From: an uncultured Aquimarina sp.
Lineage (GTDB): Bacteria > Bacteroidota > Bacteroidia > Flavobacteriales > Flavobacteriaceae
Length of the DNA stretch: 64,000 bases
Reading direction: 5' to 3'
Assembly: GCA_947498765.1 (NCBI GenBank)
Contig: CANMLG010000016.1
Location: 248,001-312,000, forward strand
Shown here piece by piece: positions 9,602-17,252 of the stretch (positions within the stretch are counted from its first letter, which is position 1; the number at the start of each line of letters is the position of its first letter). The notes under the pieces are model-generated. The model was given only the letters and a program-made list of their open reading frames with translations, had not been told where the DNA came from and ran no database searches. The position numbers and the translations under genes were made by a program.

Positions 9602-10870
9602 ATGAATTTAGAAAAAACATTTATAGGTCAAGAGGAAAAGTATGGTGCGCATAATTATCATCCTTTGCCAGTGGTTTTAAAAAAAGGAGAGGGTGTTTAT
9701 GTTTATGATGTAGAGAATAAAGAATATTATGATTTTCTTTCCGCATATTCTGCAGTTAATCAAGGGCATTGTCATCCCAAAATAATAAAAGCACTTACAG
9801 ATCAAGCGGGTTTACTAACCTTAACTTCTCGGGCTTTCTATAATGATCAATTAGGGCCTTTTGAAGAGTTTATATCAAAAATGTTTGGGTATGATAAAGT
9901 ATTACTCATGAATTCGGGTGCAGAAGCCGTAGAAACGGCTATGAAATTAGCCAGAAAATGGGGGTATCAAAAAAAGAAGGTAGAAGAAAATAAAGCCACA
10001 TTGTTATTTGCAACGGGTAATTTTCATGGGCGTACTTTGTCAATTATATCGGCATCTCAAGATCCTTTGAGTAGGTGTCAATTTGGGCCTTATATGGGAG
10101 GTATCCAAATTGTACCCTATAATGATATTTCAGCCTTAGAAGAAAGTTTTAAAACAAATAAAAATATAGTTGGATTTATTGTAGAGCCTATTCAGGGAGA
10201 AGCAGGTGTTATTATACCTGATGCAGATTATCTGGAAAATGTAAGAAGACTTTGCTCTCAATATAAGGTATTGTATATAGCCGATGAAATTCAAACAGGT
10301 ATTGCTAGAACAGGTAGTTTATTAGCTTCATGTGGAGATTGTAGTTGTGTAACGAAATGCCTTTTGAAAAACAGGTTTAAACCCGATATATTAATTTTAG
10401 GAAAAGCATTATCTGGGGGTGTTTATCCAGTTTCGGCAGTTTTAGCAAATAATGAAATAATGCTTTGTTTACAACCAGGTGAGCATGGTTCTACTTATGG
10501 AGGTAATCCATTAGCATGTGTGGTTTCTAAAGCAGCATTAGATGTAATTATTGATGAAAAACTAGCTATACAAGCTGAAGAGAAAGGACATTATTTACGT
10601 AATAAATTGGAGTTACTAAAAGAAAAGTTTCCTTTAGTAAAGGAAGTTAGGGGTAAAGGTTTATTGAGTGCAATTGAAATAAATTCTTCCGAAGAATCAA
10701 AATTAGCTTGGGAAATTTGTTTGGAATTTCGTGATAATGGATTATTGGCTAAACCCACTCATGGAAATAAAATTCGTTTATCACCTCCTTTAATTATTAC
10801 TTTCAAACAAATTGATGAATGCGTACATATTATAGAAAAGTCATTACGAAAATTTTCTTGTCATGAATAA
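9602..10870 (+). CDS. rocD: Ornithine--oxo-acid aminotransferase
   Basis: 422 residues, PLP-dependent fold type I. It transfers the delta-amino group of ornithine to 2-oxoglutarate, giving glutamate-5-semialdehyde. Family motifs are clear: NSGAEAVETAMKLARKWGY, FHGRTL, VEPIQGEAGV, ADEIQTG (D228 to the PLP ring), GKALSGG (Schiff-base K268) and HGSTYGGNPLA. Odd feature: between TGSLLA and PDILILGKALSGG there is an insert carrying four cysteines (C244, C247, C249, C253), where the classic enzyme has a short connection. The last 8 bp overlap the next gene, so the two are translationally linked. It is the first gene of the arginine catabolic unit. Confidence 0.95.
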   Translation: MNLEKTFIGQEEKYGAHNYHPLPVVLKKGEGVYVYDVENKEYYDFLSAYSAVNQGHCHPKIIKALTDQAGLLTLTSRAFYNDQLGPFEEFISKMFGYDKVLLMNSGAEAVETAMKLARKWGYQKKKVEENKATLLFATGNFHGRTLSIISASQDPLSRCQFGPYMGGIQIVPYNDISALEESFKTNKNIVGFIVEPIQGEAGVIIPDADYLENVRRLCSQYKVLYIADEIQTGIARTGSLLASCGDCSCVTKCLLKNRFKPDILILGKALSGGVYPVSAVLANNEIMLCLQPGEHGSTYGGNPLACVVSKAALDVIIDEKLAIQAEEKGHYLRNKLELLKEKFPLVKEVRGKGLLSAIEINSSEESKLAWEICLEFRDNGLLAKPTHGNKIRLSPPLIITFKQIDECVHIIEKSLRKFSCHE

Positions 10871-11855
10871 GTTAGATATAGCAAATAGTAACCTAAATAA
10901 GCTGATCGAAAAAACCATTGAGCAAAAAGTAGCTTTAACATCTAATGTAATGATGGTACGTCCAGCAAATTTTGGATTTAACGAACAAACAGCCAAAAAC
11001 AATGCATTTCAAATTAATGATACTACAAAATCAAAAGAAGAAATAAAATCCAGAGCTATTGAAGAATTTGATCAATTTGTTGAGATACTTCAAGAAAATG
11101 ATGTTAATGTAGAGGTAATACAAGATACGTTACAACCTATTAATCCAGATGCGGTGTTTCCTAATAATTGGATTAGTTTTCATCACCCTGATTTTGTAGT
11201 TACTTATCCCATGTTTGCTTTAAAGCGAAGAAACGAGCGTAGAAAAGAAATTATTGATGATTTAAAACTGAAATATTCAATAAAAGCACAATTTGAATAT
11301 GAGCATTTTGAGCATAAAGAAATGTTTTTGGAAGGAACAGGGAGTATTGTTTTTGATCGGAAATATAAAATAGCCTATGCATGTAAATCGATTAGAACAC
11401 ATCAAAATTTATTTAGAAAATTTTGTGATGATTTAAAATTTAAACCATTACTTTTTGATGCCGTTGATAAAAAAGGACAACCCATTTATCATACTAATGT
11501 AATGATGACCGTAGGTGTTGATTTTGTGATTATTTGTATGGATAGTATTGCAAATGATGAAGATAAAATTAAGCTTATCACATTTTTTAATGAAACAGGA
11601 AAAAAAATTATACCTATTTCGATGGAGCAAATGGAGGATTTTGCTGGGAATATGTTGCAATTAAAAAATAAAAACGGACAGTGTTTATTAATTATGTCCA
11701 CTAGAGCTTATAAAGCTTTAAGTATTGATCAGAAAAATGAAATAGAGCAGTATACAAAGATTGTGCATGCAGATTTAGACATTATAGAAACTTATGGAGG
11801 TGGAGGAGCACGTTGTATGATCGCAGAAATTTTTTTAAACCCTTTGAGTAATTAA
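10863..11855 (+). CDS. ctlX: CtlX-type citrulline hydrolase (guanidine-modifying superfamily)
   Basis: 330 residues of the arginine deiminase/amidinotransferase fold. The motifs MVRPANFGFN, FPNNWISFH, LEGTGSIVFD (E157), YHTNVMM (H210) and GGGGARCMIAEIF (C318, the probable nucleophile) mark the CtlX branch, whose described member in Francisella hydrolyses citrulline to ornithine, CO2 and ammonia. The context fits: the next gene would make citrulline from arginine and the previous one consumes ornithine. It overlaps rocD by 8 bp. Specificity is inferred from family and neighbours; a dimethylarginine hydrolase-like activity is the main alternative. Confidence 0.85.
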   Translation: MNKLDIANSNLNKLIEKTIEQKVALTSNVMMVRPANFGFNEQTAKNNAFQINDTTKSKEEIKSRAIEEFDQFVEILQENDVNVEVIQDTLQPINPDAVFPNNWISFHHPDFVVTYPMFALKRRNERRKEIIDDLKLKYSIKAQFEYEHFEHKEMFLEGTGSIVFDRKYKIAYACKSIRTHQNLFRKFCDDLKFKPLLFDAVDKKGQPIYHTNVMMTVGVDFVIICMDSIANDEDKIKLITFFNETGKKIIPISMEQMEDFAGNMLQLKNKNGQCLLIMSTRAYKALSIDQKNEIEQYTKIVHADLDIIETYGGGGARCMIAEIFLNPLSN

Positions 11856-11911
11856 AAAATAGCTGTAACTTTTTTAAGGCTTAGTACTCATTTTATATTA
11901 TTAGATAAGTA

Positions 11912-13168
11912 ATGAAAGAAATAGAAACACTTATAAATCATAAGTCTAAATATAGCGTTCGAGCAGAATTTGATAGCGCACAAGCAGTAATTATGCATGA
12001 GCCTACTAGCGAATTATATTACGGTGTTTTGCATCCGCACGCGGCGCTTTTTGATTCTTATTTTAATGCAGAAAAAGCAGCTAAAGAACATAAACAATTT
12101 CAAGAGTTATTAAAAAGTAAAGGCTTGGAAGTATTCACTGTTAAAGCAGCTTTGTTAAAAAATGTAGTCGATGCAGAAGGAGAGCCTGTTGAAGGAGAAG
12201 AGCTAGAAGAATTTAGGCAATTTGCACGGTCGTGTGTAAGGTTGAATACACCAGCTTTGACGGGTTTAAGTAATGAAGAAATTTTAGAACAGCATATTTA
12301 TTTAGATAAGGTGTTTAAAACAATGCACCCTGTTGATTTGATTCGTACTATTTTATTACAGCCTAATTTAATTCTTAAAAAAACACTCACAAATACATTT
12401 GTAACAGCAGATTATAATGCAAACCCTGTTATGAATTTATATTTTTCAAGAGATCAAATTATAACTACAGCTAAAGGAGTAGTGATAACAAATTTAAATT
12501 CACCTCAACGTGAAATAGAAACACGTATTTTATCGATGTGTTTAAAAAAAATTGGAATTAAGCCTTTGTTAGATCTTTCTAAAATAAATAAAAATGCGTT
12601 TATAGAAGGAGGAGATTTTTTTATGTTAAACAACATAGCTTTAATAGGTGAGGGAATGCGAACTAATAGGTTAGCAATTGAAACACTTATGAAAGCTAAT
12701 GTTATAGGAACTGATACTGTGGCAGTAGTTAAAGATAAATACCATTATCAACCCCAAATGCATTTAGATACTTACTTTAATATTATTGATAAAGATTTGG
12801 TAGCCATTTCATATAATCGTTACTATGCTGTGTCGGGTACTAAGCAAGAGTTATTAGTTGATACATATACAAAAGAAGAGGATTCATATCAATTAACACT
12901 ATCATCAATTCCATTTAAAACCTATTTGGAAGACTATTTGGATATGGATGTAATTATACTGAATGATGAAGATCAAAAAAATTATGGCTTAAATTTTTTA
13001 TGCATTAGCCCCAGAAATATTATCGCTGTAAAAGGGCAGTCTGAAGATTATGTGAACAAAATGAAGCAACATAATGTGACTGTTGAATGGGTGGATTTTG
13101 AAAATTTAAAGCAAGGATGGGGTGCAGCACATTGTACAACTCAAGTTATTAACCGTAAATCAAATTAA
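11912..13168 (+). CDS. Arginine deiminase family protein
   Basis: 418 residues. Readable family motifs are VMNLYFSRD (as in the MPNLYFTRD element of arginine deiminases), FIEGGDF (E232, D235), MHLDTYFN (H284, D286) and a C-terminal AAHCTTQ with the probable nucleophile C408. The expected reaction is arginine + water to citrulline + ammonia. It is divergent from ArcA of the classic ADI pathway, and no carbamate kinase or catabolic ornithine carbamoyltransferase is nearby. The order after it (2-bp gap to the semialdehyde dehydrogenase) supports one operon. That the substrate is free arginine is inferred. Confidence 0.82.
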   Translation: MKEIETLINHKSKYSVRAEFDSAQAVIMHEPTSELYYGVLHPHAALFDSYFNAEKAAKEHKQFQELLKSKGLEVFTVKAALLKNVVDAEGEPVEGEELEEFRQFARSCVRLNTPALTGLSNEEILEQHIYLDKVFKTMHPVDLIRTILLQPNLILKKTLTNTFVTADYNANPVMNLYFSRDQIITTAKGVVITNLNSPQREIETRILSMCLKKIGIKPLLDLSKINKNAFIEGGDFFMLNNIALIGEGMRTNRLAIETLMKANVIGTDTVAVVKDKYHYQPQMHLDTYFNIIDKDLVAISYNRYYAVSGTKQELLVDTYTKEEDSYQLTLSSIPFKTYLEDYLDMDVIILNDEDQKNYGLNFLCISPRNIIAVKGQSEDYVNKMKQHNVTVEWVDFENLKQGWGAAHCTTQVINRKSN

Positions 13169-13170
13169 AA

Positions 13171-14799
13171 TTGAGTAATGCTTTTTATACTATTCCGGAA
13201 CCGGTTAATGAACCTGTTAAATCTTATGCTAAAGATTCATTAGAGCGTAAGTTGTTGTTTGAAGCTTATGATGAAATGTATAAAAGGAAGATTGATGTAC
13301 CAATGTATATTAATGGAGAAACCAATTTTACAGAAAATATAAAAGATATTAGACCACCTCATGATTTTAAACATGTAGTAGGAAGTTATGCAGTGGCAAA
13401 TTCAACTCATATAGAAAAAGCAATAGCAACTTGTTTAGAAGCTAAGTTGAATTGGGAGCAAATGCCTTGGCAAGATAGGGCGGCTATTTTTTTAAAGGCT
13501 GCGGCTTTAATTGCTGGACCATACCGATATAAAATAAATGCTGCTACTATGATTGGACAATCAAAAAACGCTTATCAAGCGGAAATTGATAGTGCCTGTG
13601 AGTTGATTGATTTTTTTAATTTTAATGCTAAGTTTTTAGAAGAAATTTATAGTTCACAACCAGTATCTTCACAGGGTATTTGGAACCGTACAGAATATCG
13701 TCCTTTAGAAGGTTTTGTTTATGCCATTACTCCATTTAATTTTACTGCTATTGCGGGAAATTTACCAGCAGCACCAGTCCTAATGGGGAATGTTTGTGTA
13801 TGGAAACCTTCGGAAAACCAAATGTATTCGGCCAAAATTATTATGGAAGTATTAATAGAGGCTGGATTACCTAATGGAGTTATAAATATGATTTCTGGTG
13901 ATCCAATAATGATTTCAAATATAGTGCTAAAACATAAAGAATTTAGTGGGCTTCATTTCACAGGATCAACCAAAGTGTTTAAAACTTTATGGAAGCAAAT
14001 AGCACTTAATTTAGAATACTATAAAACCTATCCAAAAATTGTAGGTGAAACCGGAGGGAAAGATTTTATATGGGCACATCCATCGGCTTCTATGGAAGTT
14101 GTGGGTACAGCTTTAATTAGAGGTGCTTTTGAATACCAAGGACAAAAATGTTCAGCAGCTTCTCGCGCTTATATTCCACAATCAATGTGGAATGAATTAA
14201 AAATTTTTTTAAATATAGAACTTAAAACTATAAAAGTAGGTTCACCGCGTGAGTCTGGTAACTTTGTAAATGCTGTAATTAATGAAGTGTCTTTTGATAA
14301 ATTAGTTGAAGCCATTGAATTTGTGAAGCAGTCAGATGATGCTTCCATTGAATTTGGAGGGGAGTACGATAAAAGTGTTGGTTATTTTGTGAATCCAACA
14401 ATCATTGTAACAACAAATCCACATTTTAAAACTATGGAGAAAGAATTGTTTGGACCTATATTAACAATTTATTTATATGAAGATGCAGCTTGGGAGGAAA
14501 CATTAACGTTAGTAGATACTACATCTGAATATGCGTTAACTGGAGCCATTTTTGCTAAAGAACGTGCTGTAATATCTAAAGCGACTACTTTGTTAAGTCA
14601 TTCAGCTGGTAATTTTTATATAAATGATAAACCTACAGGAGCAGTAGTAGGACAACAACCATTTGGTGGAGCCAGAGGTTCGGGTACTAATGATAAAGCA
14701 GGATCAATTTATAATTTATTACGTTGGGTTTCACCTCGCACAATAAAGGAAAATTTTGTGCCACCAACTAATTATAGATATCCATTTTTAGAAAATTAA
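13171..14799 (+). CDS. pruA: L-glutamate gamma-semialdehyde (P5C) dehydrogenase
   Basis: 542 residues, aldehyde dehydrogenase superfamily, oxidising glutamate-5-semialdehyde to glutamate with NAD. Seen: EGFVYAITPFNFTAIAGNLP, HFTGST, GETGGKDF with general base E293, GQKCSAASR with nucleophile C327, and KELFGPILT. The start is a TTG at 13171, two bases after the previous stop; the next in-frame ATG would remove about 30 conserved residues, so TTG is chosen. It closes the arginine-to-glutamate route begun by the three preceding genes. The alternative name is rocA. Confidence 0.94.
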   Translation: MSNAFYTIPEPVNEPVKSYAKDSLERKLLFEAYDEMYKRKIDVPMYINGETNFTENIKDIRPPHDFKHVVGSYAVANSTHIEKAIATCLEAKLNWEQMPWQDRAAIFLKAAALIAGPYRYKINAATMIGQSKNAYQAEIDSACELIDFFNFNAKFLEEIYSSQPVSSQGIWNRTEYRPLEGFVYAITPFNFTAIAGNLPAAPVLMGNVCVWKPSENQMYSAKIIMEVLIEAGLPNGVINMISGDPIMISNIVLKHKEFSGLHFTGSTKVFKTLWKQIALNLEYYKTYPKIVGETGGKDFIWAHPSASMEVVGTALIRGAFEYQGQKCSAASRAYIPQSMWNELKIFLNIELKTIKVGSPRESGNFVNAVINEVSFDKLVEAIEFVKQSDDASIEFGGEYDKSVGYFVNPTIIVTTNPHFKTMEKELFGPILTIYLYEDAAWEETLTLVDTTSEYALTGAIFAKERAVISKATTLLSHSAGNFYINDKPTGAVVGQQPFGGARGSGTNDKAGSIYNLLRWVSPRTIKENFVPPTNYRYPFLEN

Positions 14800-14932
14800 G
14801 TTTATTTATTTTTATAAGTAAACTGTATTTAGAAGTATTTTTAGGTCACTAAATTAATGGTTTTAGATATGTTTTTTCAACTAAAATAAAGTAAATTGTA
14901 GTATAATATAAACTTCTGATTTTTTTTAGGTT

Positions 14933-15508
14933 ATGGGCTTAAACATAAAGGAAATTGTAACAGCAACTATGATATTATTTGCTGTAATAGATATTGTAGG
15001 TAGTATTCCAATTATTATTGATTTGCGCAAAAAGGTAGGGCATATTCAAAGTGGAAAGGCAACAATAGTTTCAGTAATTTTAATGATTGCATTTTTATTT
15101 GTTGGTAAACAAATGTTGGAACTTATAGGAATCGATGTCAATTCATTTGCTGTAGCGGGATCATTTATCATTTTTTTTATTGCTTTGGAAATGATTTTGG
15201 GAGTGCAATTATACAAAGCCGAAAGTTTACAAACCGCAGCTATTGTGCCTTTAGCTTTTCCTTTAATAGCAGGAGCAGGAACGCTAACATCAATTTTATC
15301 ACTTCGATCAGAATACCAGCCAGTTAATATTATAATAGCTATTTTAATTAATTGTTTGGTAGTTTATGTTGTATTAAAATCATCGGTGAAAATCGAAAAA
15401 GTACTGGGTAATCAAGGTATTGATGTGGTAAGGAAAATTTTTGGAGTCATTTTATTAGCTATTGCAGTGAAATTATTTACTACTAATATTAAAGGTTTAT
15501 TAGCCTAA
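14933..15508 (+). CDS. MarC family integral membrane protein
   Basis: 191 residues with six predicted hydrophobic segments. The N-terminal VDIVGSIP-like turn (FAVIDIVGSIPIIIDLRK) and the central PLAFPLIAGAGTLTSI motif are those of the MarC (UPF0056) family, which sits in the cytoplasmic membrane. The biochemical role of the family is not established; the old link to multiple antibiotic resistance has not held up. It follows pruA after 133 bp and ends 10 bp before the next start, so it may be co-transcribed with the DUF5694 lipoprotein. Confidence 0.85.
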   Translation: MGLNIKEIVTATMILFAVIDIVGSIPIIIDLRKKVGHIQSGKATIVSVILMIAFLFVGKQMLELIGIDVNSFAVAGSFIIFFIALEMILGVQLYKAESLQTAAIVPLAFPLIAGAGTLTSILSLRSEYQPVNIIIAILINCLVVYVVLKSSVKIEKVLGNQGIDVVRKIFGVILLAIAVKLFTTNIKGLLA

Positions 15509-15518
15509 ATTGTTATTT

Positions 15519-16394
15519 ATGAAATTAACTTTATTGCGTTATTTACCTATGCTATTAGCATTATTAGCATTATTAGCATGTAAAAAAGAAGTGCTACAAA
15601 TAGCAGAAGCTGATACAGAATTTATTTCCAGGTCACACTTTTCAAATGAAGAAGAAATTTCTAAAGTCTCAATACTTAATTTTGGAACATTTCACATGGG
15701 CAATACCAATGATGCTCATAAAACTGAATTTGATGAAAAAAACTTAGATAACAAAAGAAAGGTACATAAAATAGCCAACGCACTTGCTAAATTTAAACCA
15801 ACGGTTATAATAGTAGAGAGATTACCTAAATATGATAAAAAATTGCTTGCTAGTTATAATGAGTACATAAAAAATCCAAAGATGTCTTTTAAAAATCCTA
15901 GTGAAATTGAACTTTTAGCATTCGAAGTTGGGAGACTGAGTAATACAAAAAGAATTTATGGGATTGATCATCATATGGATTATAATTACATGATAGGTGA
16001 CGAAATTAAGAATCAAATAGATGCTACTATGTATAATCAATTTGATAAAAACCCATTAGTGTATTATCCCCAAATTAATGTAAATGAGGATAAATTAAGC
16101 CTGATTGATAAGTTAAAGTTAACCAATCAAGATGATTATTTAGATTTTCTTATTGAGACTAATGCAGATATACTTACTCATGCAGGTACAAATGCTAATT
16201 TTGAAGGTGCAGATGAAGCTGCAAAATATTATCAAAGAAACTTAAGAATGTATTCAAATTTAAATAGAATTAAATTAGAACCTACAGATCGAGTTTTTAT
16301 GATCATGGGTGGGTCTCACACAGCTTTTTTTAGAGATTTTATTAAAAGAAGTCCTAAATATAAAATGGTAGATACATTTGATTATTTAAAATGA
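15519..16394 (+). CDS. DUF5694-like lipoprotein
   Basis: 291 residues from the ATG at 15519 (a TTG lies nine bases earlier). A lipoprotein signal ends in LLALLACKK. The mature part contains a probable enzyme-like core: ILNFGTFHMGNTNDAH, TVIIVERLPKYD, RIYGIDHHMDY and, near the end, VFMIMGGSHTAFFRDF. These His/Asp/Glu-rich strands fit DUF5694, whose function is unknown but which resembles the TraB/ChaN-type haem- or metal-binding fold. The codons for the signal core contain three in-frame copies of a 9-nt repeat. It is followed directly by a strong terminator. Confidence 0.75.
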   Translation: MKLTLLRYLPMLLALLALLACKKEVLQIAEADTEFISRSHFSNEEEISKVSILNFGTFHMGNTNDAHKTEFDEKNLDNKRKVHKIANALAKFKPTVIIVERLPKYDKKLLASYNEYIKNPKMSFKNPSEIELLAFEVGRLSNTKRIYGIDHHMDYNYMIGDEIKNQIDATMYNQFDKNPLVYYPQINVNEDKLSLIDKLKLTNQDDYLDFLIETNADILTHAGTNANFEGADEAAKYYQRNLRMYSNLNRIKLEPTDRVFMIMGGSHTAFFRDFIKRSPKYKMVDTFDYLK

Positions 16395-16423
16395 ATACGG
16401 AAGGGTTTAATCCTTCCGTATTT
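16395..16423 (+). terminator. Intrinsic terminator after the DUF5694 gene
   Basis: Perfect 11-bp arms (16395-16405, 16413-16423) start at the stop codon and are followed by a short U-rich tract. The A-rich left flank lets it also serve the converging gene. Confidence 0.8.
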
Positions 16424-16474
16424 TAAACATCAAAATTAATTGTTATGTAATCACATAAAACGGATTAATAATTT

Positions 16475-17224
16475 TTAATTTTTTACAACTTGATAATTCG
16501 TGTTGCCAGTAGTAGTTGTTACTACTAAAATATACGTGCCTATTGGTAAATCTTCTAAAAAAATTTCATCACTATTATATGTAGCGATCACATTTCCTAC
16601 CATATCATACAAAACAGCTTCAGTATATTCAGTAGTAATGAATAATTGATTTTGAGTTGGATTAGGATACACAATAGTAGTTTCATTGTTGATCTCTAAA
16701 TCAATAGTGCTTAGAGTTGCTTCATCACCTACAATTAATTCAAAAGGTTCAATAGTGGCTTCAACTCTTGCTAAAGCAGTATTGTACAAACGAACACGAT
16801 ATTTTTTGCCAGTTTCGAGTTCACCAGTAGCTACGGATGGAGCTCGCATAAATAGATTAAAAGTTCTCGTAAAATCAGTTACTATACTAGAGAAAGATTT
16901 AGAATTACTTTCGCTAACCAATACTTGATTGGGGGTATCATTAGTTTGGGTAACATCGGCTTCATCAACTTCATGGACTTGTAATTTAAAGTTGCCAGTA
17001 TTAATATCAAATTCTTTTCCGCCAACTTTTAAGTTTGAAATTGTACGATCTATTGTTAAAGTATAATGCAAAGTTTCATTGGGATCAATCCTATCTATAG
17101 GTTCTTCTATAAACCTAGTGATTGTACTTCCATTATCGTTACTTTTAGTAAATTCATTTTGTCCTACCATGGAGATTCCAAATAGTAAAAGGACAATAGT
17201 TATATTTATTTTATTTAATATCAT
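16475..17224 (-). CDS. Small secreted protein with T9SS C-terminal sorting domain
   Basis: 249 residues from the ATG at 17224, which begins a good signal peptide (MILNKINITIVLLLFGISMV, then GQ). The middle (about 40-170) is an unrecognised beta-rich domain. The last about 75 residues are a type A sorting domain: VYPNPTQNQLFI, AVLYDMVGNVI, DLPIGTYILVV and a final YQVVKN. It is therefore exported by the Sec system and then the T9SS. It starts 28 bp after the stop of the large BIG2 protein, in the same direction, and the two are probably one transcript and may act together. An in-frame upstream start at 17266 would bury the signal peptide and is rejected. Confidence 0.8.
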   Translation of the reverse strand: MILNKINITIVLLLFGISMVGQNEFTKSNDNGSTITRFIEEPIDRIDPNETLHYTLTIDRTISNLKVGGKEFDINTGNFKLQVHEVDEADVTQTNDTPNQVLVSESNSKSFSSIVTDFTRTFNLFMRAPSVATGELETGKKYRVRLYNTALARVEATIEPFELIVGDEATLSTIDLEINNETTIVYPNPTQNQLFITTEYTEAVLYDMVGNVIATYNSDEIFLEDLPIGTYILVVTTTTGNTNYQVVKN

Positions 17225-17252
17225 TTTCTTATGGTTTAAATCGGTTTGATTC

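Noticed and set aside
15550-15578. Three 9-nt repeats in the lipoprotein signal of the DUF5694 gene as a phase-variation tract
   Set aside because: The unit is a multiple of three, so slippage changes only the number of Leu-Leu-Ala units and would not switch the gene on or off.
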